Assembly (NCBI RefSeq): GCF_018283645.1
Contig: NZ_JAGSXH010000064.1
Location: forward strand, 1-35,441
Direction of reading: 5' to 3'
From: Actinocrinis puniceicyclus
Lineage (GTDB): Bacteria > Actinomycetota > Actinomycetes > Streptomycetales > Catenulisporaceae
Length of the DNA: 35,441 nucleotides
The notes beneath the pieces were generated by a model. That model was not told the origin of the DNA, ran no database searches, and saw only the letters and a list, made by a program, of their open reading frames with translations. Both the position numbers and the translations under genes were made by a program. How positions within the stretch are numbered: the first letter of the stretch is position 1; every line of letters begins with the position of its first letter. Positions 8,288-15,673 of this stretch are shown here, piece after piece.

Positions 8288-9243
8288 CGCTCCGGGTGCA
8301 TGATCAGCGCCGCCGCGCCGACCAGCCCGGACTCCTGCCCCAGCGCCGCGGGCACGACCCGCACCGCGCGGGCGAAATCCAGGCCGACGCGCTCGCGCAG
8401 CGTCGCCTCAAGCGGGTCGAACAGCAGCGTGCCGGCCTGCGAGAGCCCGCCGCCGATCGCCACCACCTCCAGGTCGCACAGCACGGTCGCCGAGGCGATC
8501 GCCAGGCCCAGCGCCCGGCCCGCTCGCGACAGCGCCTTCAACGCGATCGGATGACCGCGTCGCGCGTCGTCGACCAGGTCCCGACCGGTACGCTGCGCCC
8601 GCGTGACACCCGGCCGCCAGCCCTGCTCCGCCGCCCAGCCGGTCAGCCGCGGACCGGACGCGACCGCTTCCAGGCAGCCGACCGCCCCGCACGCGCACAG
8701 CGGCTCGTCCGAGTGCACGATCACGTGCCCGATGTGCCCGGCGTTCCCGGTGCGGCCGTCGATGAGGCGCCCTTCGACGATCAGGCCGCCGCCGACCCCG
8801 GTCGAGACGACCATGCCAAGCATGTCCTCGGTGTTCATCCCCGCGCCGCGCCAATGCTCGGCGACCGCGAGGCAGATCGCGTCGTTGTGCACTCGCACGG
8901 GCACGCCCGGGAACGCCGCGGACAGCCGCGCCCGCAGCGGGAAGCCGCGCCATGCCTCGATGTTGAGCGGGGAGACCTCGCCCTGCGGCCACCGCATCGG
9001 ACCGCCGCAGCCGACTCCCACCCCGGCGAAGTCGGCCGGGTCCGTCTTCAGTTCGCCGACCAGTGCCAGCAGCGTACGGAAGATCATCTCGCCGCCGTCG
9101 GTGACGCCCGGACGCGGTGTGGCGGCGCGCAGGTTCTCCAGCACCCTGCCCTCGCCGTCCACCACCCCGACGGCCAGCTTGGTGCCGCCGATGTCGACGG
9201 CCAGAACCCGCTGCTCACTCGTTTCCACGCTGGTGCGTCCCAT
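8266..9243 (-). CDS. ROK-family sugar kinase (glucokinase-like)
   Basis: 325-aa cytoplasmic kinase expected to phosphorylate glucose or a related sugar with ATP. The phosphate-binding motif is VDIGGTKLAVG (residues 16-26), the catalytic aspartate lies in VRVHNDAICLA, the adenosine loop is GVGGGLI, and the ROK zinc site is GHIGH ... CACGAVGCLE. One deviation: the usual GEIGH is GHIGH, with the sugar-contacting glutamate replaced by histidine. From memory some actinobacterial ROK kinases share this, so substrate preference may differ from glucokinase. There is no N-terminal helix-turn-helix, so it is an enzyme rather than a ROK repressor. Two 10-bp palindromes lie just upstream. The 3' end overlaps the convergent membrane protein gene by 22 bp. 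Confidence 0.9.
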   Translation of the reverse strand: MGRTSVETSEQRVLAVDIGGTKLAVGVVDGEGRVLENLRAATPRPGVTDGGEMIFRTLLALVGELKTDPADFAGVGVGCGGPMRWPQGEVSPLNIEAWRGFPLRARLSAAFPGVPVRVHNDAICLAVAEHWRGAGMNTEDMLGMVVSTGVGGGLIVEGRLIDGRTGNAGHIGHVIVHSDEPLCACGAVGCLEAVASGPRLTGWAAEQGWRPGVTRAQRTGRDLVDDARRGHPIALKALSRAGRALGLAIASATVLCDLEVVAIGGGLSQAGTLLFDPLEATLRERVGLDFARAVRVVPAALGQESGLVGAAALIMHPERYWSPGD

Positions 9244-9263
9244 CAGGTTTCGTCACGCGTCGA

Positions 9264-9311
9264 CCGCTGATCCGGATCGTGGCCGACCAGGATCGCCGCT
9301 GATCCGGATCG
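9264..9311 (-). promoter_or_regulatory. Duplicated palindrome upstream of the ROK gene
   Basis: A 16-bp direct repeat, CCGCTGATCCGGATCG, occurs at 9264-9279 and again at 9296-9311. Each copy contains the perfect palindrome GATCCGGATC (9269-9278 and 9301-9310), and centres are 32 bp apart, about three helical turns. They lie 20-70 bp upstream of the ROK start codon in the 112-bp gap after the FIST gene. The spacing and symmetry suit a pair of dimer sites for a regulator; the regulator is unknown. Confidence 0.5.
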
Positions 9312-9355
9312 CCGCCGAACTGATCCGCTCGGACCGTACCCAAACGGGGGCCGGA

Positions 9356-10582
9356 TTAGACGATCCTCGCGTCGGGTTCCGCGAACGCGAGCACGGAGGC
9401 GGTGTATCCGTGCAGGTGATTGCGGCCGCCCACCGGACCGATCTCACCCGCGCCGAAGAACCCTGACACCGCGTTGGTGCCCAGCCCCGCGCGCACGGCC
9501 AGGATGTCGTGCCCGGCGCCGAGCGGCTGCGGGAACAGGTCGGCCGCGCGGCCGTTGCAGGACACCACCAGCGCACCGCCGATCGTGGCGTAACCCGGCC
9601 GGCCGCGGCAGGCCTCGAGTACCGCGTCCAGTTCGCGCCCGGCGCTGGCCGCGTCCCGCAGTTGGAAGCGCACGGTGCGCCCCACGCCGATCACGTCGCC
9701 GACCGCGATGCCTCCGCGCTCCGGGTCGGTTCCGAGCACGCCGCGGATCAGGAAATCCCCGCTCTCGTGCTGGTCCGCGTACTCGTCCATCGCGACACCC
9801 AGGTGCAGCCCGGTGGAGACGGCCAGGCGTTCGGCTGCGTCGAGTTCGTCGAGGATCTCGCGCAGCCTGTCCAGTGCGGGCCGCCCGGCCAGGCCGAGCA
9901 GCATGTTGCCCTCGGCGGCGGTCACGGTCATGGTCGGACCGATCGGGCGGCAGCCCTGGCTGACCGCTATCGCGGCGTCGACCGGGCCGCCGAGCATCAC
10001 GCCCACCGCGCCCTCGTCGTGTGTGGAGCCGCCGCGAATGAGCCGTGCCGAACCGCGCCCGGCCACGCCCGGTACCAGCCCTCCGACGAACGGCAGACCG
10101 GGCAGCGCCTCGTTCGACCGCTCGATGAAGCCGTCGGCCGGGAAGCTGTGCGGATCGGCGAGCATCAACACCACCCGGTCGTCCGGCCACGGCTCGGGCA
10201 GCCCGCCGACCGTGATCGACTCGCCCTGCCGGTTGGCGTGCAGGTGGAAGGAGCGCACCCGTACCCCCGGCAGCCTGCCCGCCCACACGGATACGGCCGG
10301 ATCCCCGCCGAGCAGCGGCCCGACCGCGCGCGCGTCGCCCATCACCCCCGGTGTGAGCGCCCCGACGACGGTGCACCGCTCGTTGCCGGTCGCCGCGACC
10401 ATGGCTTGCACGGATGCGGCGACCCGGTCGGCGTCGTCCGGGTCCGTAACTCCGGCGAACACCGCCACCAGGTCCGGTGGTCCGTCGACGGTGGAAAGCG
10501 CGCCGTAGGCGGCCCGCCGCGCGGCGCGCTCCACGTCCGTGTCGACGGCCAGACCTTCACCGAAACGAGACATGCCATCCAT
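9356..10582 (-). CDS. FIST N/C sensory-domain protein
   Basis: 408-aa protein with the two-part FIST arrangement. The N-domain (about residues 40-230) includes GALTPGVMGDAR and FVGGLVPGVAG; the C-domain (about 240-395) includes the conserved stretch ending NGRAADLF and VSGFFGAGEIGPVGGRNHLHGYTASVLAF. FIST domains are proposed small-ligand sensors in signal transduction and are often stand-alone in actinobacteria. No output domain such as a kinase, GGDEF or methyl-accepting domain is fused here, and neighbours do not reveal a partner. The start is ATG 10582; a second ATG three codons later is possible. It is divergent from the phosphodiesterase gene. Ligand and output unknown. Confidence 0.85.
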   Translation of the reverse strand: MDGMSRFGEGLAVDTDVERAARRAAYGALSTVDGPPDLVAVFAGVTDPDDADRVAASVQAMVAATGNERCTVVGALTPGVMGDARAVGPLLGGDPAVSVWAGRLPGVRVRSFHLHANRQGESITVGGLPEPWPDDRVVLMLADPHSFPADGFIERSNEALPGLPFVGGLVPGVAGRGSARLIRGGSTHDEGAVGVMLGGPVDAAIAVSQGCRPIGPTMTVTAAEGNMLLGLAGRPALDRLREILDELDAAERLAVSTGLHLGVAMDEYADQHESGDFLIRGVLGTDPERGGIAVGDVIGVGRTVRFQLRDAASAGRELDAVLEACRGRPGYATIGGALVVSCNGRAADLFPQPLGAGHDILAVRAGLGTNAVSGFFGAGEIGPVGGRNHLHGYTASVLAFAEPDARIV

Positions 10583-10770
10583 GATTCCATCCCCGGCCCC
10601 GCCGCGTTACGCCCGGCGACAGACACCGGTCAGCCGGCCGGCCGATGGTGGCGGTGACGAGGCCGCCGGCGCCGCAGCCGCAACGGGATCACGCGTTGAA
10701 GCGTCCTTATCCGCGACCGGACGCACTCGGGTGGCTAGGGATCGGCGACGGCCGAAATGAGAAGAGGCGT

Positions 10771-11796
10771 ATGCGCGGCGGGACGCTCGGATCGGCAGGG
10801 CGGCGGGGCGCGACCCGCGTGCTTGGCGTGCTCTTCAGCGTGACGGCGCTGTGCGTTTCGGCGGCCTGCTCGACAACGACGGCGCCTGCTGCTGCGGCGG
10901 GTTCGCACCGGATCAGCCTTCGGATCGGCCGGGCCAGCGCCACGCCGAGCGCCACGCCGAGCGCTCCGGCGCGGCGGGTCCTGAAGGACTGGCCGCGGCC
11001 CTGGTACCGGCACGACGGAACCTGTTCCGCGCCGCCGGTCATAGCGCACCGCGGCGAAGGTGGCACCATCGCGCCGCTGCCGGAGAACACCTCGGCCGCC
11101 GAACTGGCCGCGGTTGCTCAGGGTGCTTCGATGCTCAACGCGGACCTGCGCTGGACGCGGGACGACGTACCGGTCGCCATCCACGACCGCCTGCTCGACC
11201 GCACCACGACCGGAACCGGCCCGGTGCTGTCCGTGACGGCCGTGCAGTTCACCGCGCTCGGCCTGAAATCCAACGACGGCAGGCGCCGGCTGCCGGGCGA
11301 TCAGCATCCGCAGACACTCGCTCAACTGCTGGCCGCGGTGAAGCACACCGGCGTGCCGATCGTGCTGCAGATGGAGGCGGATCCGTTCGCGGCGGGCGGA
11401 TCGGGCCAGGCGTCGATACGCGCGCTCGCCGCAGTCATCGCGGCTTCGGGCTACGGCGGCAAGGTGGTGGTCGGCGGCTGGGCGGCGGATGACGTGGCCG
11501 CGTTCTCGGCTGCTGCGCCCGGCGTGATGACCGCGTTCATCCAGGAGACCGGCAACCCCTCGGCGGCGTCCATCACCGCGACGGGCGCGCGCATCATCTA
11601 CATCGATTTCGCGCGGCTGACGGCGCCTCAGATCGCCGCCTGGCATGCCGGGGGCCTGGCGGTGTGGGCCTGGACGCCGCCGTTCTCCGCGCAGTGGCGG
11701 CGGCTGCAGGCGATGGGCGTCGACGCGATCGCGACCAACTGGATACCGGCATACTCCCGCTGGGCACGGCCGTGCCCGCCCGTGCCGTTGTCCTGA
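10771..11796 (+). CDS. Exported glycerophosphodiester phosphodiesterase-family protein
   Basis: 341-aa protein with a basic N-terminus, a hydrophobic stretch (residues about 17-31) and a cysteine at 33 in VSAACSTTT. It is probably a lipoprotein, though the lipobox (SAAC) is not ideal. The GDPD TIM barrel begins PPVIAHRGEGG (catalytic His93-Arg94), followed by PENTSAAE and the second catalytic histidine in VPVAIHD (His138). The metal-binding pair usually written E-x-D is N-A-D here (Asn123, Asp125), so one canonical metal ligand is changed and activity may be altered. The C-terminal barrel end GLAVWAWTPP is typical. The start is ATG 10771 with GAGAAGAGG upstream. Expected role: hydrolysis of glycerophosphodiesters outside the membrane. 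Confidence 0.85.
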   Translation: MRGGTLGSAGRRGATRVLGVLFSVTALCVSAACSTTTAPAAAAGSHRISLRIGRASATPSATPSAPARRVLKDWPRPWYRHDGTCSAPPVIAHRGEGGTIAPLPENTSAAELAAVAQGASMLNADLRWTRDDVPVAIHDRLLDRTTTGTGPVLSVTAVQFTALGLKSNDGRRRLPGDQHPQTLAQLLAAVKHTGVPIVLQMEADPFAAGGSGQASIRALAAVIAASGYGGKVVVGGWAADDVAAFSAAAPGVMTAFIQETGNPSAASITATGARIIYIDFARLTAPQIAAWHAGGLAVWAWTPPFSAQWRRLQAMGVDAIATNWIPAYSRWARPCPPVPLS

Positions 11797-11844
11797 GCCG
11801 GCCCGCTGCTCTGTGCGTGGGCGATCACGATCCGTGGGCCGGGT

Positions 11845-12558
11845 TCAGCCCGCCTTGCGGGCGATCCCGAGCACGTGCGGCGCGGACGGACCCGCCAGGG
11901 GCGTCGGCGGGAAACGGAAGCGGTCGAGTGCGCGCAGTTCGAGCCCGGACGCGACGACCGCTTCGCCGGTCTGCCGCGCGCAGTGGCAGCCCGCGCCGAG
12001 CCGGGGCCAGATCGTCGCGTCGAGTGCCCGCTGTCCGAGCGCGGCGACGCGGTTGAGCGAGCGCACGTGCTCTAGGAAGCGGAACTCCCCGCCCGGGCGC
12101 AGCACCCGCTCCACCTCCGCGAGCACCGTCTCTTGCTGCGATACCGAGCACAGCATGAGGGAGGCGACCACCGCGTCGCACGAGGCGTCGGCCAGCGGCA
12201 GCCGTTCGGCGACCCCGCCGATCACCTCGATGCGCGTGCCCGGCGGCTGCGCCCCCTGCGCCTCCCGCGCGGCGTGCACGGCCTGCTCGGCGTGCACGGC
12301 CTTCCGGGCGCGTTCGCGCATGTTCGGCTCCGGTTCGACGGCGACGAGCCGGGTGACCGCGGCCGGGTAGTGCCGGAAGTTCAGGCCGTTGCCCGGCCCC
12401 AGCTCCACGACCTCGCCGTGCAGCCCTTCGAGCAACCGCGCGCGGTACGCGGCCATGCCGCCGCGCTCCATCGACACCGAGACGCGCGAGTAGAACGCGG
12501 CGAACCAGGGATGCTCGCGCCGCACGGCTCCCGGTGTCCGCCTCGGCTGCGGTTCCAT
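11845..12558 (-). CDS. Class I SAM-dependent methyltransferase
   Basis: 237-aa soluble enzyme. Motif I is VVELGPGNGLNFRHYP, the acidic end of strand 2 is VAVEPEPNMRERA, and the post-motif is CDAVVASLMLCSVSQQETVLAEVERVLRPGGEFRFLEHV, the UbiE/Methyltransf_11 pattern. The N-terminus HPWFAAFYSRVSVSMERGG is typical of a broad actinobacterial subfamily whose substrate is unsettled. Its ATG shares one base with the stop of the upstream GT39 gene (TAATG), so it is the last gene of the coupled glycosyltransferase operon. That placement suggests it may methylate a glycan, lipid carrier or other envelope component, but substrate is inference. Confidence 0.88.
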   Translation of the reverse strand: MEPQPRRTPGAVRREHPWFAAFYSRVSVSMERGGMAAYRARLLEGLHGEVVELGPGNGLNFRHYPAAVTRLVAVEPEPNMRERARKAVHAEQAVHAAREAQGAQPPGTRIEVIGGVAERLPLADASCDAVVASLMLCSVSQQETVLAEVERVLRPGGEFRFLEHVRSLNRVAALGQRALDATIWPRLGAGCHCARQTGEAVVASGLELRALDRFRFPPTPLAGPSAPHVLGIARKAG

Positions 12559-14633
12559 TACTTCTTCACCCATACCTGATAGGTGATCACACCGTAGGCG
12601 GTCCGCTCGGGAATTCTCGCGGCGAGCCGGTAACGGCTGCCCGGCGCGCGCAGAGCGGCCAGCACCGCCTGGTCGATCTGCGGCGTCGTGGTGCCGTCCT
12701 CGATCGCGACGAGCTGGAAGTATCCCTGCTGTACCGCGGCCCGGTACGCGCCCGGCCCGCTGATGTACTGGCCCTGTGCGTCCTGGTAGAGGAAGTAGAA
12801 GGTGGAGACGAACTGGTTCGGCTCCGCCTCGACGTCGCTGCGCAGGTAGTAGATCGGCACCTCGTCGACCTCGACAAGATAGTGCGCGCCCGGCTTCTGG
12901 TACTGCTTGATCGTGGCCACCAGGCGGGTCGCGTCCGGCCAGCCGCGGAACATGATGTGCGACTGCGACATGCCGAAGGCGAAGGCGGTGACCGCGACAC
13001 CGATGCCCAGCTGCAGCCGGCCGAAGTGGCTGCCGACCAGCCGCACGAGCCCGTACCCGGCCAGCGGCGCGGCGAACAGCAGGCCGAAACCGACGTGTTT
13101 CTGCAACGAGACGTCGGTGTGCAGCCGCAGCTGGTTCATCGGGGCGAGCAGGGCGGTGCCCAGCAGCAGCGCCGACAGCGCGGCGCGACCCCACGTACCG
13201 AGCCGCAGCCTCGCGTCGGCGTCGGGTCGGAATCGGAAGACGTAGTAGAGGGCCCCGATCAGCGCCGCGACGAAGACCGGCGCGCCCCACTTCGAGATCT
13301 CGATGAGCATCGTCTCGGTCGGGGTGCCGCCCTGCGCACGCGAGGTGGTGGTCGACTGGATGCCCTGCACGTACGACGGGCCGGCGAGCTTGAGCGCCCC
13401 GTAGGCCATGGACGCGGCCATCACGGTCAGCGACACCGGGCGCACCAGCGCCCAGCGCCAGCCGTGGTACGGCAGAGCACTGATACAGGCGAGGACGATG
13501 ATGGTGGGCACGAACAGCAGCGAGGCGTACTTGGTGGCGACCGCCAGCAGCATCGGCAGCACGGCCAGCAAGTAGTACGGCCAGCTCGACGGCGCGGAAC
13601 GCACCGCGATCCACGCGCCGAGCGCCAGGAGGAAGACGGCGGGGGCGTCGTAGGTGGCCAGGCCGCCGATGAAGACCGCCGACGCCGTGGTCGCGAACAG
13701 CCCCGCGCCGCACAGCGCCGAGCGCACGCCGAACAGCCGCCGCCCGGTCAGGTAGGCCAGGCAGGTCGCGCCGAGCATGAAGGCCAGGCTCAGCAGCCGC
13801 GCCCCGAGCACTCCGCCGAGCTGGTCGGCGACCGAGGCCGCGACCGGGTAGAGCACCGGCGCGCCGGAGAAGTAGGAGGCGAAGTCGTCGATCGGCCGGC
13901 CGTTGACCAGATGGGCCAGTTCGAGGTGGCCGGAGTAGAGGTACAGCGCCTCGTCCTCGAACGCGGTGTTCGTGCTGCGCAGGGACAGCAGCGCCTGGAT
14001 GAAGAGGATCACCAGCAGGATCCCGCGGCGCGGAATGGGAGCGAAGCGCAGGAGCCCGGAGCGCGGCCGGCCGGCCGGCGGCGCGTCCGCGGAGCGCTCC
14101 GCCTCGCGCAGTTCGCCGACGTTGATCAGCGCGGTCTCGATCCGGTCGGTGGACCAGTCCGCCGGCCGTATCAGGATTCCGGTCTCCTCGTAGGGGACGG
14201 AGTCGCGCCAGGAGTCGTTCCCGCCGGGCCGCTTCGGTGCCGGTGCCGGTGCCGGCATTGGCGGCGCGGGCGCCGCGGCCGCACGATCCGTCTCTCGCCG
14301 CGCCGCGGGCTCATCCGGCGCCGCCGGCGTGTCCGGCGTCCTGAGCAGGTCGGGCCGCGCCTGCGCGGCCGCCATCGCGTCGATGTCCGCTTGTGTGGCC
14401 GCGGCGGCGCCTTCGACCCGACCGGGTATTCGGATCGGCCCGGCCGGGTACTGCACCTCGTAGTCGGCCTCGTCCGGCTCCGGGTCGGTCAGCCGGTCCA
14501 GCGCCTTGTGCGCCCTGAACAACTCGAACAGCAGATCGCGCGCCTCGGCGTCGGATTTCGCGCCGGCCGCCGCGGGCGTCTCCTGCTCGCCGGACGCCGG
14601 CGTCGCTGCGCCGTCATTCATCGTGCTGCTCAT
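12558..14633 (-). CDS. GT39/PMT-type polytopic membrane glycosyltransferase with long disordered N-terminus
   Basis: 691-aa GT-C fold protein. Residues 1-185 are a cytoplasmic Ala/Pro/Glu-rich region without clear domains. The first membrane helix (GILLVILFIQALLSL) is followed by the diagnostic acidic loop FEDEALYLYSGHLE, which matches the D/E catalytic motif of ArnT/PMT_2 enzymes using polyprenyl-phosphate sugars. About ten further helices follow, then a C-terminal extracytoplasmic domain of ~130 residues (YLVEVDEVPIYYLR ... VITYQVWVKK). The start ATG overlaps the stop of the GH26-like gene by 4 bp. Likely role: transfer of a sugar from a lipid carrier to the extracellular polymer made by the GT2 protein, or to a protein. 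The donor and acceptor are unknown. Confidence 0.85.
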   Translation of the reverse strand: MSSTMNDGAATPASGEQETPAAAGAKSDAEARDLLFELFRAHKALDRLTDPEPDEADYEVQYPAGPIRIPGRVEGAAAATQADIDAMAAAQARPDLLRTPDTPAAPDEPAARRETDRAAAAPAPPMPAPAPAPKRPGGNDSWRDSVPYEETGILIRPADWSTDRIETALINVGELREAERSADAPPAGRPRSGLLRFAPIPRRGILLVILFIQALLSLRSTNTAFEDEALYLYSGHLELAHLVNGRPIDDFASYFSGAPVLYPVAASVADQLGGVLGARLLSLAFMLGATCLAYLTGRRLFGVRSALCGAGLFATTASAVFIGGLATYDAPAVFLLALGAWIAVRSAPSSWPYYLLAVLPMLLAVATKYASLLFVPTIIVLACISALPYHGWRWALVRPVSLTVMAASMAYGALKLAGPSYVQGIQSTTTSRAQGGTPTETMLIEISKWGAPVFVAALIGALYYVFRFRPDADARLRLGTWGRAALSALLLGTALLAPMNQLRLHTDVSLQKHVGFGLLFAAPLAGYGLVRLVGSHFGRLQLGIGVAVTAFAFGMSQSHIMFRGWPDATRLVATIKQYQKPGAHYLVEVDEVPIYYLRSDVEAEPNQFVSTFYFLYQDAQGQYISGPGAYRAAVQQGYFQLVAIEDGTTTPQIDQAVLAALRAPGSRYRLAARIPERTAYGVITYQVWVKK

Positions 14634-15673
14634 CGCGTGGCGCTCACCGTGAAGCCGAATTGGGACGAGGTCGCTTCCGATCTGAAGGCGGCCTGCACGG
14701 TGGGCCGGTTCTCCAGTCGCCAGTCGCCTTGCCGGTGGAAGTCATACCATACGAAGCCGAGTATGTCCGGATGTGTCTCGACGGCGTTGAACAGGGCGTG
14801 CACCGACGAGACCTGGTTGGTTCCGGGCTCCGCGCTGGTCTCGGCGACGATGAACGGCTTGTCCGTGAAGGTGCGGATCTGCAGCAGCGTCGGCAGCAGC
14901 AGCGTGCTGTACGCGTGCGGCCCGCCGCTCGACGACCAGTACGCGGTCACGCCGACCCAGTCGACGTACGCGTCACCGGGATACAGGGGCTTGAGTTTCA
15001 CGTCCGGGACCGGATGGATGTCGTTGGGGTTCCAGATCCAGATCACGTTGGTGGCGCCGTCCTTCACGAACAGGTCATGGACATGCCGCCAGGCGGCGAC
15101 GAACTGCGCCGGCGTGGTCTGCTTCGTGCCCCACGGGTACCAGTCGCCGTTCATCTCGTGGCCGAAGCTGAGCGCGATCGGGAGGTTCAGCGCGCGCACC
15201 GACGCTGCGAACCGGTTGACGTAGTCGTCCGAAGCACCGTCCGCGATCTGCTGAGTCGTGATGTTGAACGGTTCCCACACCTGGAAGTACAGCGCTCCGT
15301 AGGACCAGGCGTTCTTGACCGCCTGCACGTCGAGGCCCGAGTTCCAGCCGACGTACTGGCCGAGGATGTTGGGTTTCTTGCCGACCCAGGAGGCGAACTG
15401 CTGCACCGGGGCGATCGAGTCGGGGGCGCCCGGCATCTCGACCCCGAGGTACTTGCGCGGGGGGTTGACCAGCGGCCTGACGTCATAGGGCGGCGCGCTG
15501 GGAGACGGCTGCGCCGAGGTCCCGGAGCCCGACGCGGTGGCGCCGCCCGCGCCCGCCCCGGGAGAAGGCGTCTTCCACACGGCGGCGTCGTGCACGACGG
15601 AACAGCCCGAGAGCGCCCCGGCGGCGAGAGCGAGCGCGAGCAGTGGAGCGACCAGGCGGCGCCGACCCGTCAT
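14630..15673 (-). CDS. GH26-like (beta-mannanase fold) lipoprotein
   Basis: 347-aa lipoprotein. The signal peptide MTGRRRLVAPLLALALAAG ends in a perfect lipobox LSGC (Cys24), followed by a Gly/Ser/Pro linker to about residue 65. The catalytic domain is a TIM barrel with the GH26 acid/base motif SFGHEMNGDWYPWG (Glu173) and the nucleophile strand PFIVAETSAEPG (Glu278). Aromatic residues such as VWEPFN, WIWNPND and VTAYW line the expected cleft. It overlaps both neighbours by 4 bp, downstream of a cellulose-synthase-like enzyme. In such operons an exported hydrolase commonly trims or releases the nascent polysaccharide. The substrate could be a beta-mannan or beta-glucan; this cannot be decided from sequence. 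Confidence 0.88.
   Translation of the reverse strand: MTGRRRLVAPLLALALAAGALSGCSVVHDAAVWKTPSPGAGAGGATASGSGTSAQPSPSAPPYDVRPLVNPPRKYLGVEMPGAPDSIAPVQQFASWVGKKPNILGQYVGWNSGLDVQAVKNAWSYGALYFQVWEPFNITTQQIADGASDDYVNRFAASVRALNLPIALSFGHEMNGDWYPWGTKQTTPAQFVAAWRHVHDLFVKDGATNVIWIWNPNDIHPVPDVKLKPLYPGDAYVDWVGVTAYWSSSGGPHAYSTLLLPTLLQIRTFTDKPFIVAETSAEPGTNQVSSVHALFNAVETHPDILGFVWYDFHRQGDWRLENRPTVQAAFRSEATSSQFGFTVSATR

Noticed and set aside
11798-11842. CCGGCCC/GGGCCGG inverted repeat between the GDPD and methyltransferase genes as a terminator
   Set aside because: The stem is only 7 bp with a 31-nt loop, too weak to call.
12558-13713. Upstream extension of the methyltransferase frame into the GT39 gene
   Set aside because: The ATG that overlaps the GT39 stop starts exactly at the family N-terminus; upstream residues are a frame shadow.
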